Shown: piece by piece, positions 1 through 6,192 of the stretch
Position numbering within the stretch: the stretch's first letter is position 1
Layout of the letters: the number at the start of each line of letters is the position of its first letter
Origin: an uncultured Bacillus sp.
GTDB lineage: Bacteria; Bacillota; Bacilli; Bacillales; DSM-1321
Reading direction: 5' to 3'
Assembly: GCA_934215995.1 (NCBI GenBank)
Contig: CAKQBC010000095.1
Location: 1-8,144, forward strand
Length of the DNA: 8,144 nucleotides
Notes under the pieces: model-generated
The model's database searches: none
What the model was told of the DNA's origin: nothing
What the model saw: the letters and a program-made list of their open reading frames with translations, nothing else
Position numbers and translations under genes: made by a program

Positions 1-314
1 TTTTCAAAGAAGCGGACATGGAAACCTTTAATGGGCTCATTCAGGTGAATGGCTTTAATGATCAGGCAAAATCGCTTAAAGCCAAATCAGCATCGGGCTC
101 TATCCAAATCACGATTCCTAAAGGGATATTTGCAAGGGGAGAAGTGAAGGCCAATCTCGGAGGGCTTCATTTGGATGCCGAGGGCATAAATGTTACGGAT
201 GAGAAGAAGGAAGTGATCCAGAAATTCATCAAGTTCGATAATGAAAATCCGGAAAGCATCTACGTCTTTGCTGAATCTAAAACAGCTGCGGTTACTGTAT
301 TGCAGGAAAAATAA
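1..314 (+). CDS. C-terminal part of a DUF4097 / YvlB-like protein (partial, runs in from left edge)
   Basis: The reading frame is open from base 3 and stops with TAA at 312-314, giving about 103 visible residues; the ATG at 18 is internal, because the frame continues to the edge without a stop and no ribosome binding site precedes it. The visible protein is rich in short alternating beta-strand repeats, such as FNGLIQVNGF, SASGSIQITIPKG and VKANLGGLHLDAEG, and ends in a charged segment, EEKKEV-like, followed by a final strand. This is typical of the beta-repeat DUF4097 family, of which B. subtilis YvlB is a member. From memory, yvlABCD lies close to hprK in B. subtilis, which supports the assignment. 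YvlB-type proteins are poorly characterised; links to envelope stress are suggested by PspC-like neighbours in that cluster. No membrane segment or signal peptide is visible in the part present. Family assignment is moderately secure, function is not. Confidence 0.6.
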   Translation, partial: FKEADMETFNGLIQVNGFNDQAKSLKAKSASGSIQITIPKGIFARGEVKANLGGLHLDAEGINVTDEKKEVIQKFIKFDNENPESIYVFAESKTAAVTVLQEK

Positions 315-330
315 AATGAAACAAAGAATA

Positions 331-366
331 AGCATCCCCGTTGTCATGACGGTGGATGCTTTTTTT
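331..366 (+). terminator. Rho-independent terminator after the DUF4097-like gene
   Basis: AGCATCC (331-337) pairs with GGATGCT (354-360), and CCGT (338-341) continues the stem with ACGG (349-352), leaving T353 bulged and a 7-base loop. A run of seven T (360-366) follows directly, 17 bases after the TAA at 314. The convergent amidase gene stops at 371. On the other strand the bases after the stem are only moderately T-rich, so it may also serve the amidase weakly. Confidence 0.85.
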
Positions 367-370
367 ATGT

Positions 371-1102
371 TTATTGTTTGTCCGATTCAAACACTATATA
401 GGCTTGAAACCCCTGTTTTTTCAGAGCGGCCGCTAATTCATCAGCATTCTGCTTTGTCTGGAAGCTGCCGGCTTGTACCTTGTATACGCCTTTGGTTTTC
501 GTTTCCTTTGGTTTTGGAGGCGAGGGAGGAGCAGTGGCAGGTATTTTCTTTTTCAGCTTGAAGTCCGCTGCGATTGCTTTGGCGATCGATTCTGCGCATG
601 CTTTTTGATAGAAAGGCGTTTTCAGCAATTTGGCATCATCTTTATTTGTCATAAAGCCGCATTCTACGAGGATGGACGGCATCCGTGCCTCACGGAGTAC
701 ATGGAAGTTTGCCGTTTTGACGCCTCTGTCCTTCATACCGGTCGCGACAATCAGATTGCGCTGAATCTTCTTGGCAAGGGCAAGGGTCTGGGAACTGGAG
801 GTCGGATGGACATATGTTTCAATGCCGGTTGCGCTGTCCCATTCGTTTCCGTTGCCGGAAGCGTTCGAATGGATGGAAATGTACAATTCCCCTTTCTGGT
901 CATTCGCTTTGTCGGTTCGCGCCTGCAGCGGCACATCCTGCTGGTCAGTATGCACGAATACAACGAATACCCCAAAGTAGCTGAGAAGTATATCTTTCAG
1001 GTAATTGGCGATGCTGCGGTTGATTTCGTATTCTTTCAATCCATCAGGGCTTCTTTTGCCAGGGGTATTATAGCCATGCCCGGCGTCCAATATGATTTTC
1101 AT
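371..1102 (-). CDS. N-acetylmuramoyl-L-alanine amidase (Amidase_3, CwlC-like) with C-terminal SPOR-type repeat
   Basis: The product (243 residues) cleaves the amide bond between muramic acid and L-alanine of peptidoglycan. Residues 1-182 are a zinc amidase domain: DAGHG with His9, Glu24, SIHSN with His78, and the catalytic-type ILVECGF with Glu147. The stretch DRGVKTANFHVLRE (125-138) closely resembles the same region of the B. subtilis mother-cell lytic enzyme CwlC. A proline- and lysine-rich linker (about 184-204) leads to a single repeat of about 35 residues starting KGVYKVQAGSF, like one of the two peptidoglycan-binding SPOR-type repeats of CwlC. No signal peptide is visible, as in CwlC, which acts after mother-cell release. 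The ATG at 1102 is preceded by GGAGG at 1111-1115 with 8-base spacing. A CATATTAT element at 1136-1143 (minus strand) hints at a sporulation-sigma -10, but no matching -35 was found. Naming it cwlC itself is not justified. Confidence 0.85.
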   Translation of the reverse strand: MKIILDAGHGYNTPGKRSPDGLKEYEINRSIANYLKDILLSYFGVFVVFVHTDQQDVPLQARTDKANDQKGELYISIHSNASGNGNEWDSATGIETYVHPTSSSQTLALAKKIQRNLIVATGMKDRGVKTANFHVLREARMPSILVECGFMTNKDDAKLLKTPFYQKACAESIAKAIAADFKLKKKIPATAPPSPPKPKETKTKGVYKVQAGSFQTKQNADELAAALKKQGFQAYIVFESDKQ

Positions 1103-1216
1103 TGATTGAACCTCCTTTTTTGTTCGTCTATTCCATAATATGAAGGCTTGGACGAAAAGGAGCGGGCAACAATGAAGAAATTGCGCCTGCCCCTGGATTT
1201 GGAATGAATATGAATG

Positions 1217-1253
1217 AAAAAGGCCAAAGCCCCAACCGGGCTTTGGCCTTTTT
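1217..1253. terminator. Bidirectional terminator between nagR and the amidase gene
   Basis: A perfect 16-base inverted repeat: 1217-1232 (AAAAAGGCCAAAGCCC) pairs with 1238-1253, with the 5-base loop CAACC. The GC-rich 11-bp core is flanked by A5 on one side and T5 on the other, so it can terminate transcription in both directions. On the minus strand it lies 11 bases after the nagR stop at 1264 and so ends the nagA-nagB-nagR transcript before the amidase gene. No plus-strand gene ends nearby. Confidence 0.92.
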
Positions 1254-1263
1254 GCTGTATCAA

Positions 1264-1989
1264 TCAGCGTTTCATCGTACTGTAAAAACGGTATCTGTCC
1301 GCGCGGAAAGAAGAACGGACGTATTCGAATGGGACGGCATTCTCCAAATAGGTGATCCTCGTAATCTTCAAAACCGGGCTGTCCGGTTCGATATCCAAAT
1401 GGGCAGCGACGTGATCCGTGGCAGCCTCGGCCTCCAATTCCTGATAGGCCTCATCAATCCGAAGCGAGAGTTTGTCCTCGATGAATGAATACAAAGAGTC
1501 CTTTGCCTGCTCTTCTTTGAGGCCTTCCGTCAAGTGAATCGGCATAAAGGCCACTTCAAGAGCCATCGGGAGCTGGTCGGCTAACCGAAGCCTTTCCATT
1601 CTTAAGATAGGTGTGCCTTCCTCCACTTGAAGCTTTTCGGCAACTGTCCGGTCTGCAGGAATTTCGTCGTAGGAAAGCAGCTTGCTGCTCGGAGTAAGTC
1701 CCCTTTCGTACATATCTTCCGAGAAGCTCGTCAAAGTAGAGAGGACCTGTTCAACCTTCTGTTTATTGACGAATGTCCCTGTTCCTTTTTTTCTGTAAAG
1801 CATGCCTTCATTCACGAGATTGTTGATTGCCTGCCGGACAGTCATTCTGCTGATTCCATACAAGGAAGCATATTCCCTTTCGGAAGGGATTAGCTGATCA
1901 TGCTTGAGAGCCCCTGATTTAATATCTGACCTAATCGCCTCTTCCAGCTGATGGTAGAGGGGGACTGGTGACTTCTTGTCTATATTCAT
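1264..1989 (-). CDS. nagR: NagR, GntR/HutC-family repressor of the GlcNAc operon
   Basis: A 241-residue transcription factor, last gene of the nagA-nagB-nagR operon. Residues 1-75 form the GntR winged helix: VPLYHQLEEAI (9-19), PSEREYASLYGISRMTVRQA, where the recognition helix lies, and the wing KKGTGTFV. Residues of about 85-235 form a UTRA effector domain of the HutC subfamily, starting LTSFSEDMYERGLTPSSK. In B. subtilis the orthologue NagR (YvoA) represses nagA-nagB-nagR and the GlcNAc transporter gene nagP and releases DNA on binding GlcN-6-P or GlcNAc-6-P. The gene position directly after nagB and the palindromic operator at 4082-4097 agree with autoregulation through the operon promoter. 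The ATG at 1989 follows GGAG at 1997-2000 with 7-base spacing; nagB stops 29 bases upstream, so the two are co-transcribed. Length and domain order are complete. Confidence 0.93.
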   Translation of the reverse strand: MNIDKKSPVPLYHQLEEAIRSDIKSGALKHDQLIPSEREYASLYGISRMTVRQAINNLVNEGMLYRKKGTGTFVNKQKVEQVLSTLTSFSEDMYERGLTPSSKLLSYDEIPADRTVAEKLQVEEGTPILRMERLRLADQLPMALEVAFMPIHLTEGLKEEQAKDSLYSFIEDKLSLRIDEAYQELEAEAATDHVAAHLDIEPDSPVLKITRITYLENAVPFEYVRSSFRADRYRFYSTMKR

Positions 1990-2018
1990 ACTCCATCTCC
2001 TCGTATTGTTGTATGGTT

Positions 2019-2750
2019 TTAGATAAGTTTCATGGCCTCCTGGTCTGCGATTACAGTGACTTTCGGGTGAAGCCTAAGGACAGAAGCCGGGAATGCCTCG
2101 CTGATTTCGCCGTGTACCAATTGCTTCAGCGCTTCCGCTTTTGCCGGCCCGGAAATCAGAAGAAGGATTTCTTTGCTGTCCATAATGGACTGGATTCCCA
2201 TTGTGATTGCCTCCGTCGGCACGTCATCAATTGAATTGAAATAGCGGGAATTTGCTACTCTTGTGCTTTCGGCAAGCTTAACAATATGTGTGCGGCTGGC
2301 AAATGGGGTGCCTGGCTCATTGAAGCCGATATGCCCATTTTGGCCGATTCCAAGAATCTGCAGGTCAACACCGCCCAGTTCCTGGATTTTCTTGTCATAG
2401 TTCGCTGCCTCTTCCTGCAGGTTTTCTGCCATTCCGTTCGGAATATTTGTCTGTTCAAGCGAGATATCCAAGTGATTGAACAAATGCTCTCTCATAAAAG
2501 TAAAGTAGCTGTTTTTATCCTGGGGATCCAGGTTTGCGTATTCATCTAAATTCACTGTGCTGACTTTCCGGTAGGAAGTGCCGTTCTCTTTATGGTCGTT
2601 GATCAGGCGTTGATATAGACCTTCCGGTGTGCTGCCGGTTGCAAGCCCCAATACAGCATCAGGTTGTTTTTTTACCAGGCTTATGATTCTTTCTGCAGCC
2701 AGTTCACTCATTTCTGCATAGTCTTTTACCGGAATGATTTCAAATAACAT
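2019..2750 (-). CDS. nagB: Glucosamine-6-phosphate deaminase NagB
   Basis: Converts glucosamine-6-phosphate to fructose-6-phosphate and ammonia, sending aminosugars from GlcNAc or wall turnover into glycolysis. I start it at the ATG at 2750, giving 243 residues (MLFEIIPVKDY): GAGG at 2759-2762 sits 8 bases upstream. The GTG at 2759 would overlap that site and is unlikely to be the start. Visible motifs are the phosphate-binding LATGSTPEG (36-44), VNLDEY with the catalytic-type Asp69, and GIGQNGHIGFNEPG (134-147) with His140 and Glu145. The position held by Asp141 in Escherichia coli NagB is Asn138 here, as I remember for Bacillus enzymes. The protein lacks the longer C-terminal part of the allosteric 266-residue E. 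coli enzyme, as expected of the short Bacillus type. It is the middle gene of the nag operon, 93 bases after nagA and 29 before nagR. Confidence 0.96.
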   Translation of the reverse strand: MLFEIIPVKDYAEMSELAAERIISLVKKQPDAVLGLATGSTPEGLYQRLINDHKENGTSYRKVSTVNLDEYANLDPQDKNSYFTFMREHLFNHLDISLEQTNIPNGMAENLQEEAANYDKKIQELGGVDLQILGIGQNGHIGFNEPGTPFASRTHIVKLAESTRVANSRYFNSIDDVPTEAITMGIQSIMDSKEILLLISGPAKAEALKQLVHGEISEAFPASVLRLHPKVTVIADQEAMKLI

Positions 2751-2781
2751 GCTTCTCACCTCAAAATATAGTTCTTTCTGT

Positions 2782-2810
2782 GCCTTGCCTGCTTCCAGCA
2801 GCCGGAAGGC
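2782..2810 (-). other. Intercistronic stem-loop between nagA and nagB
   Basis: In the 93-base gap between nagA and nagB, GCCTT (2782-2786) can pair with AAGGC (2806-2810), and inside it CTGCT (2789-2793) pairs with AGCAG (2797-2801) around a 3-base loop; a 2-by-4 internal loop lies between the two stems. No U-run follows on the minus strand, so it is not a normal terminator. It may influence mRNA processing or the ratio of NagA to NagB, which is only inferred. Confidence 0.4.
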
Positions 2811-2843
2811 TTGTATATGACGGCATCTGGCCTGCCATTTTAT

Positions 2844-4019
2844 TTATGCTTTGTGTGCGATTTGGCCTCGGCAAATCGTCATTTCGATGTCGAGCTCTGG
2901 AGACAGGACAACTAAGTCAGCGTCTTTTCCGACTGTGATACTCCCTTTGCGGTCGTACATGCCGATTTGTTTTGCTGGGTTCGCTGAAGCGAGTTTGCTT
3001 ATTTCAGCAAGGGACAAGCCTGTGAATTGAAGCATATTCTTTACAGAATCGATCATTCTTAAAATGCTGCCCGCCAATGTTCCGTCATCCAATGTAGCTT
3101 TGCCGTCCGCGACATTTACTGGCTGGCCTCCAAGTTCATAGCGGCCTGCTTTCAGGCATTTTGCTCGCATTGCATCCGTGATCAGCAATGCGCCGTCGCT
3201 TCCTTTTGTTCTGACAGCCAGGTCAATCATTTCCGGACGGATATGGATGCCATCGGAAATCAATTCAACCTTCAGTTCGTCGAATAATAGCGCTGCTCCT
3301 GCTGTTCCAGGTTCACGGTGATGCATAGAGCGCATGCCGTTGAATAAGTGGGTTACTTGTGTAGCGCCAGCTTCCACTGCCGCTTTTACATCTTCATAAG
3401 TGGAATCCGTGTGGCCAATGGACGCAGTGACAGATTGCTTCGCCAGGTGCTTGATGAATTCAAGGCCATTTTCCATTTCAGGAGCGACTGTAACCAATTT
3501 GATATGCTGATTGGCTTCTTTTTGCCATTTCTCGAAAACCTCAATGCTAGGTGCAATGATATGCTCCTCCGGCTGGGCGCCCTTTTTGCTTGGATTGATG
3601 AAAGGTCCCTCAAGATGGATGCCGAGCACTTCAGCTTCCGCATCGTTATCTGCAGAATCAATATAGTCTGCGGCATTACGGAGCGCAGCAACGATCGCTT
3701 CCTCCGATTGTGTCATTGTCGTCGCAAGGAAGCTTGTCGTTCCTTCCTTCGGCAATGTCACTGCCATTGTTTTGATTGCATCGGTTGTTCCGTCCATTGT
3801 GTCTGCCCCGCCTGCCCCGTGAATGTGGACATCAATGAAGCCTGGGAGGATTTTTGCTCCTTTATCAAGCGTAATGGCTTCAAGACTTCCATTAGGATCA
3901 GAAAAGCGATCCATAGAACCTATATCTGTAATTTTTCCGTCCTTCATAACTAGGAAACCATTTTCAATAATCTCGTTCTCTGTATAAATTGCCGCGTTTT
4001 TGAACACAATCCCACTCAT
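2844..4019 (-). CDS. nagA: N-acetylglucosamine-6-phosphate deacetylase NagA
   Basis: Removes acetate from GlcNAc-6-phosphate to give glucosamine-6-phosphate, the substrate of NagB, in the cytoplasm. The 391-residue product has the usual full length of the amidohydrolase-superfamily enzyme. Metal and catalytic residues are visible: the HxH pair in FIDVHIHGAGG (His65, His67), GIHLEGPF with Glu137, IGHTDST with His203, THLFNGM with His224, HHREPG (233-238), DGIHI with His259, and LITDAM with the catalytic Asp282. The C-terminal ITVGKDADLVVL is the small beta-sandwich typical of the superfamily. The ATG at 4019 has GGAGG at 4026-4030, 6 bases upstream. It is the first gene of the nag operon, divergent from hprK, and its probable promoter overlaps a NagR operator. 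Confidence 0.97.
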   Translation of the reverse strand: MSGIVFKNAAIYTENEIIENGFLVMKDGKITDIGSMDRFSDPNGSLEAITLDKGAKILPGFIDVHIHGAGGADTMDGTTDAIKTMAVTLPKEGTTSFLATTMTQSEEAIVAALRNAADYIDSADNDAEAEVLGIHLEGPFINPSKKGAQPEEHIIAPSIEVFEKWQKEANQHIKLVTVAPEMENGLEFIKHLAKQSVTASIGHTDSTYEDVKAAVEAGATQVTHLFNGMRSMHHREPGTAGAALLFDELKVELISDGIHIRPEMIDLAVRTKGSDGALLITDAMRAKCLKAGRYELGGQPVNVADGKATLDDGTLAGSILRMIDSVKNMLQFTGLSLAEISKLASANPAKQIGMYDRKGSITVGKDADLVVLSPELDIEMTICRGQIAHKA

Positions 4020-4060
4020 AATGATCCTCCTGCCTTGTTGTATAGTTCTTTATTACTTAT

Positions 4061-4090
4061 ACTTTACCAAATAAGGTGTATAGTTGTCTA
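4061..4090 (-). promoter_or_regulatory. Candidate sigma-A promoter of the nagABR operon
   Basis: On the minus strand TAGACA (4090-4085; 5 of 6 to TTGACA) and TAAAGT (4066-4061; 4 of 6 to TATAAT) are 18 bases apart. Transcription would start near 4054, leaving a leader of about 35 bases before nagA. The -35 lies inside the NagR palindrome, as expected for repression by occlusion. Other AT-rich -10 choices downstream exist, such as TATACA at 4044-4039, so the exact promoter is uncertain. Confidence 0.45.
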
Positions 4091-4097
4091 GACCAGT
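4082..4097. promoter_or_regulatory. NagR operator (DasR/NagR 'dre'-type palindrome)
   Basis: Read on the minus strand this is ACTGGTCTAGACAACT, centred on CTAG. It differs at one base from the DasR-responsive element that I recall as ACTGGTCTAGACCACT, and it contains the HutC-subfamily core GTnTAnAC as a perfect palindrome, GTCTAGAC. NagR of B. subtilis belongs to the same subfamily and binds similar sites ahead of nagA. Its place on the nagA -35 and the presence of nagR in the same operon support an autoregulatory operator. Confidence 0.8.
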
Positions 4098-4130
4098 GAG
4101 TTGTAGAAAGAAATCTAAAACATTGGTTGT

Positions 4131-4158
4131 TTGGATATTGGGCAAATAGTGCTAAAAT
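4131..4158 (+). promoter_or_regulatory. Candidate extended -10 sigma-A promoter of the hprK operon
   Basis: TTGGAT (4131-4136) and TAAAAT (4153-4158) are 16 bases apart, and TG at 4150-4151 makes an extended -10 (TGCTAAAAT). The predicted start near 4165 leaves a leader of about 155-160 bases before hprK. No CcpA site (cre) was recognised nearby, consistent with largely constitutive expression. Confidence 0.65.
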
Positions 4159-4212
4159 AAAGTGAAACTTTAATCAAAGAGGCAGTTTATCTCTCCATTG
4201 ATTTATTGTTTT

Positions 4213-4284
4213 GCCCTAACAGGGCGTTTCATGGGCTGTCCATTTCCGACTGCAAATGGAAGGATTGCCGCCGGTCGAAACCGG
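4213..4284 (+). other. Structured hprK leader: three small stem-loops
   Basis: The untranslated leader can form three hairpins: GCCCT/AGGGC (4213-4217 with 4221-4225, loop AAC), TCCATTT/AAATGGA (4239-4245 with 4254-4260, 8-base loop) and CCGGT/ACCGG (4271-4275 with 4280-4284, CGAA loop). None is followed by a U-run, so none is a classical terminator. I recognise no riboswitch or T-box family in it. The stems are short and could occur by chance. Confidence 0.35.
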
Positions 4285-4323
4285 ATAAAATAAGTTTAAA
4301 TTTACATAAGGAGGCCTTTGCTT

Positions 4324-5256
4324 TTGCCAAAAGTTCGAGCTAAGGATATATACGAAAAATTTCAATTGGAGCTTGTCAGCGGGGAAGAAGGGATCAATAA
4401 ACCGATCACTACGAGCGATTTGTCCCGTCCCGGGATTGAAATCGCCGGTTTCTTTGAGTATTACCCTGCAGAAAGAGTCCAGCTGCTCGGTAAGACCGAG
4501 TTGAGTTTTTTTGAGAAATTGAATGACCATGATAAAAGCCTGCGTATGGACATGTTGTGCACGGACCATACCCCGGCGATCATCGTTACGCGGGATCTTG
4601 AAGTGCCCGAAGAATTGATTGAAGCTTCAAACAGGGAGTCAGTTCCTGTGTTGAGATCACCTATGGCGACAACCCGGTTGTTCAGCCGCCTCACAAATTA
4701 CCTGGAAAGCAAGCTGGCCCCGACGACTGCGGTACATGGCGTTCTCGTTGATATATATGGGGTTGGTGTACTTATAACCGGGAAAAGCGGCGTCGGGAAG
4801 AGCGAAACTGCATTGGAGCTTGTAAAGAGAGGACATCGGCTTGTCGCGGACGATTGTGTTGAAATCAGGCAAGAAGACCAGGACACGCTTGTAGGGAATG
4901 CGCCTGACCTGATTGAGCACCTTTTGGAGATCAGGGGACTGGGGATCATTAATGTGATGACTCTGTTCGGGGCTGGCGCTGTCCGTTCGCATAAGCGGAT
5001 CACCATGATTATTAACCTGGAATTATGGGAGAAAAATAAACAGTATGATCGCCTGGGCCTTGAAGAAGAAACTCAAAAGATCATTGATACAGAGATACCT
5101 TGCCTGACTGTACCTGTCCGTCCTGGACGAAACTTGGCAGTCATCATTGAAGTGGCAGCTATGAATTATCGGCTGAAGCGAATGGGCGTCAACGCTGCCC
5201 AGCAGTTTTCCACGAAGCTTGCGGGCGTAATCGATGAAGGGGATCATGAGGATTAA
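4324..5256 (+). CDS. hprK: HPr kinase/phosphorylase HprK
   Basis: Bifunctional enzyme that phosphorylates Ser46 of HPr (and Crh) with ATP or pyrophosphate and reverses this by phosphorolysis releasing pyrophosphate; it is the metabolic sensor of carbon catabolite repression in Firmicutes. Residues 1-130 form the N-terminal domain and 131-310 the kinase core: VHG with His138, Walker A GKSGVGKS (153-160), VADDCVEI with Asp176-Asp177, the family signature [11 protein letters not shown] (201-211), YDRLGLE with Arg243 and VPVRPGRN (263-270). The sequence is nearly identical to B. subtilis HprK through the core. I choose the TTG at 4324 (MPKVRAKD, 310 residues, the B. subtilis length) because AAGGAGG at 4308-4314 is 9 bases upstream; the TTG at 4318 would be only 3 bases away. 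It heads an operon with lgt, the yvoD-like gene, ppaX and the yvoF-like gene. Confidence 0.97.
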   Translation: MPKVRAKDIYEKFQLELVSGEEGINKPITTSDLSRPGIEIAGFFEYYPAERVQLLGKTELSFFEKLNDHDKSLRMDMLCTDHTPAIIVTRDLEVPEELIEASNRESVPVLRSPMATTRLFSRLTNYLESKLAPTTAVHGVLVDIYGVGVLITGKSGVGKSETALELVKRGHRLVADDCVEIRQEDQDTLVGNAPDLIEHLLEIRGLGIINVMTLFGAGAVRSHKRITMIINLELWEKNKQYDRLGLEEETQKIIDTEIPCLTVPVRPGRNLAVIIEVAAMNYRLKRMGVNAAQQFSTKLAGVIDEGDHED

Positions 5257-5339
5257 TTGTCATTTTTTTTAGTGAACCGGCTGTCGATCATATAAATATA
5301 AACTATATGTAACATGGGGAAAGGATGAGAGACTGAAGG

Positions 5340-6164
5340 ATGGTAAATCTAATTGAACCAATCAATCCAGTAGCAATAGATATAGGGATTTTACAGGTGC
5401 GCTGGTATGGGCTCATTATCGGGATCGGATTGCTCCTTGGGCTGTTCCTTGCGCTTCGTGAATCAGAAAAGCGGGGGCTGGCGAAAGAGACATTCCTCGA
5501 CATGATCCTCTGGGCTGTGCCGATTTCAATTATTTCGGCAAGAATTTACTACGTTATTTTTGAATGGGACTATTATTCACAGCACCCGGAAAATATCATT
5601 AAAGTCTGGAATGGCGGAATCGCCATCCATGGAGCATTGATCGGGGCTGTTTTGACGGCAATCATTTTCTGCCGGATCAAAAAGATATCATTCTGGAAAG
5701 TAGCCGACATAGCGGCCCCGAGTATCCTTCTCGGGCAGGCAATCGGCCGCTGGGGCAACTTCATCAACCAGGAAGCCCATGGCGGAGAGGTATCCAGGGC
5801 ATTCCTGGAAGGCTTTTACTTGCCGGATTGGATCATTAATCAAATGTATATTGAAGTGGATGGCGTATTTGCCTATTACCACCCGACATTCCTGTATGAG
5901 TCTCTATGGAACTTCTTGGGAGTCATCATCTTGCTTCTGCTTCGCAAAGTGAACATGCGACGGGGAGAACTGTTCCTTACATATGTCATTTGGTACAGTG
6001 TCGGCAGGTTCTTTATTGAAGGTTTGAGGACGGATAGCCTGATGCTTGCAGGTGACTTGCGTACTGCCCAGGTTCTTTCGATTATATTGATTGTCGTTTC
6101 CGTTGTGCTCATCGTTGTGAGAAGAGTCCGGGGGTTGAGTAAAGAACGTTATTTGGATGCTTAG
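5340..6164 (+). CDS. lgt: Prolipoprotein diacylglyceryl transferase Lgt
   Basis: Membrane enzyme that transfers diacylglycerol from phosphatidylglycerol to the lipobox cysteine of prolipoproteins, the first step of lipoprotein maturation. The 274-residue product has about seven hydrophobic segments, the first from residue 20 after a short N-terminus. Visible motifs are GGIAIHG (92-98) with His97, the Lgt signature [14 protein letters not shown] (136-149), [10 protein letters not shown] (179-188) and [12 protein letters not shown] (222-233). The ATG at 5340 aligns with the B. subtilis start (IEPINPVA near the N-terminus), and in-frame extension is blocked by TGA at 5334-5336. The ribosome binding site is odd: AAAGGA at 5320-5325 is 14 bases away, and the closer GAAGG touches the ATG. 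The 83-base gap after hprK has a T8 run (5263-5270) without a stem, so transcription probably continues from hprK. Confidence 0.96.
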   Translation: MVNLIEPINPVAIDIGILQVRWYGLIIGIGLLLGLFLALRESEKRGLAKETFLDMILWAVPISIISARIYYVIFEWDYYSQHPENIIKVWNGGIAIHGALIGAVLTAIIFCRIKKISFWKVADIAAPSILLGQAIGRWGNFINQEAHGGEVSRAFLEGFYLPDWIINQMYIEVDGVFAYYHPTFLYESLWNFLGVIILLLLRKVNMRRGELFLTYVIWYSVGRFFIEGLRTDSLMLAGDLRTAQVLSIILIVVSVVLIVVRRVRGLSKERYLDA

Positions 6165-6192
6165 AACAGCTTCATGAAAGAAGGGGAATGGT

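Larger units (their letters stand above)
4020..4323. other. nagA-hprK divergent intergenic region
   Basis: This 304-base gap holds no convincing gene. From left to right it contains the nagA ribosome binding site and short leader (4020-4055), the nagA promoter overlapping the NagR operator (4061-4097), the plus-strand hprK promoter (4131-4158), and the hprK leader with three hairpins (4213-4284) ending in its ribosome binding site at 4308-4314. The two divergent promoters do not overlap each other, so NagR bound at its operator would lie about 33 bases upstream of the hprK -35. Confidence 0.7.

Noticed and set aside
473..1105. 210-residue open frame on the plus strand opposite the amidase gene
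   Set aside because: The amidase has clear catalytic motifs and a strong ribosome binding site on the other strand; the plus-strand translation is Cys/Phe/Arg-rich and resembles nothing.
1123..1156. Inverted repeat TTCGTC (1123-1128) / GACGAA (1151-1156) upstream of the amidase
   Set aside because: Only 6 bp with a 22-base loop, no known operator resembles it, and chance is a sufficient explanation.
2751..2759. GTG at 2757-2759 as the nagB start
   Set aside because: It overlaps the GAGG ribosome binding site that is ideally spaced for the ATG at 2750.
3348..3953. 201-residue open frame on the plus strand opposite nagA
   Set aside because: Antisense to a fully motif-supported nagA, with an unusually Cys/Arg-rich translation.
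5257..5275. Terminator after hprK at the T8 run
   Set aside because: There is no stem before the T-run, so it is not a Rho-independent terminator; the operon probably reads on into lgt.
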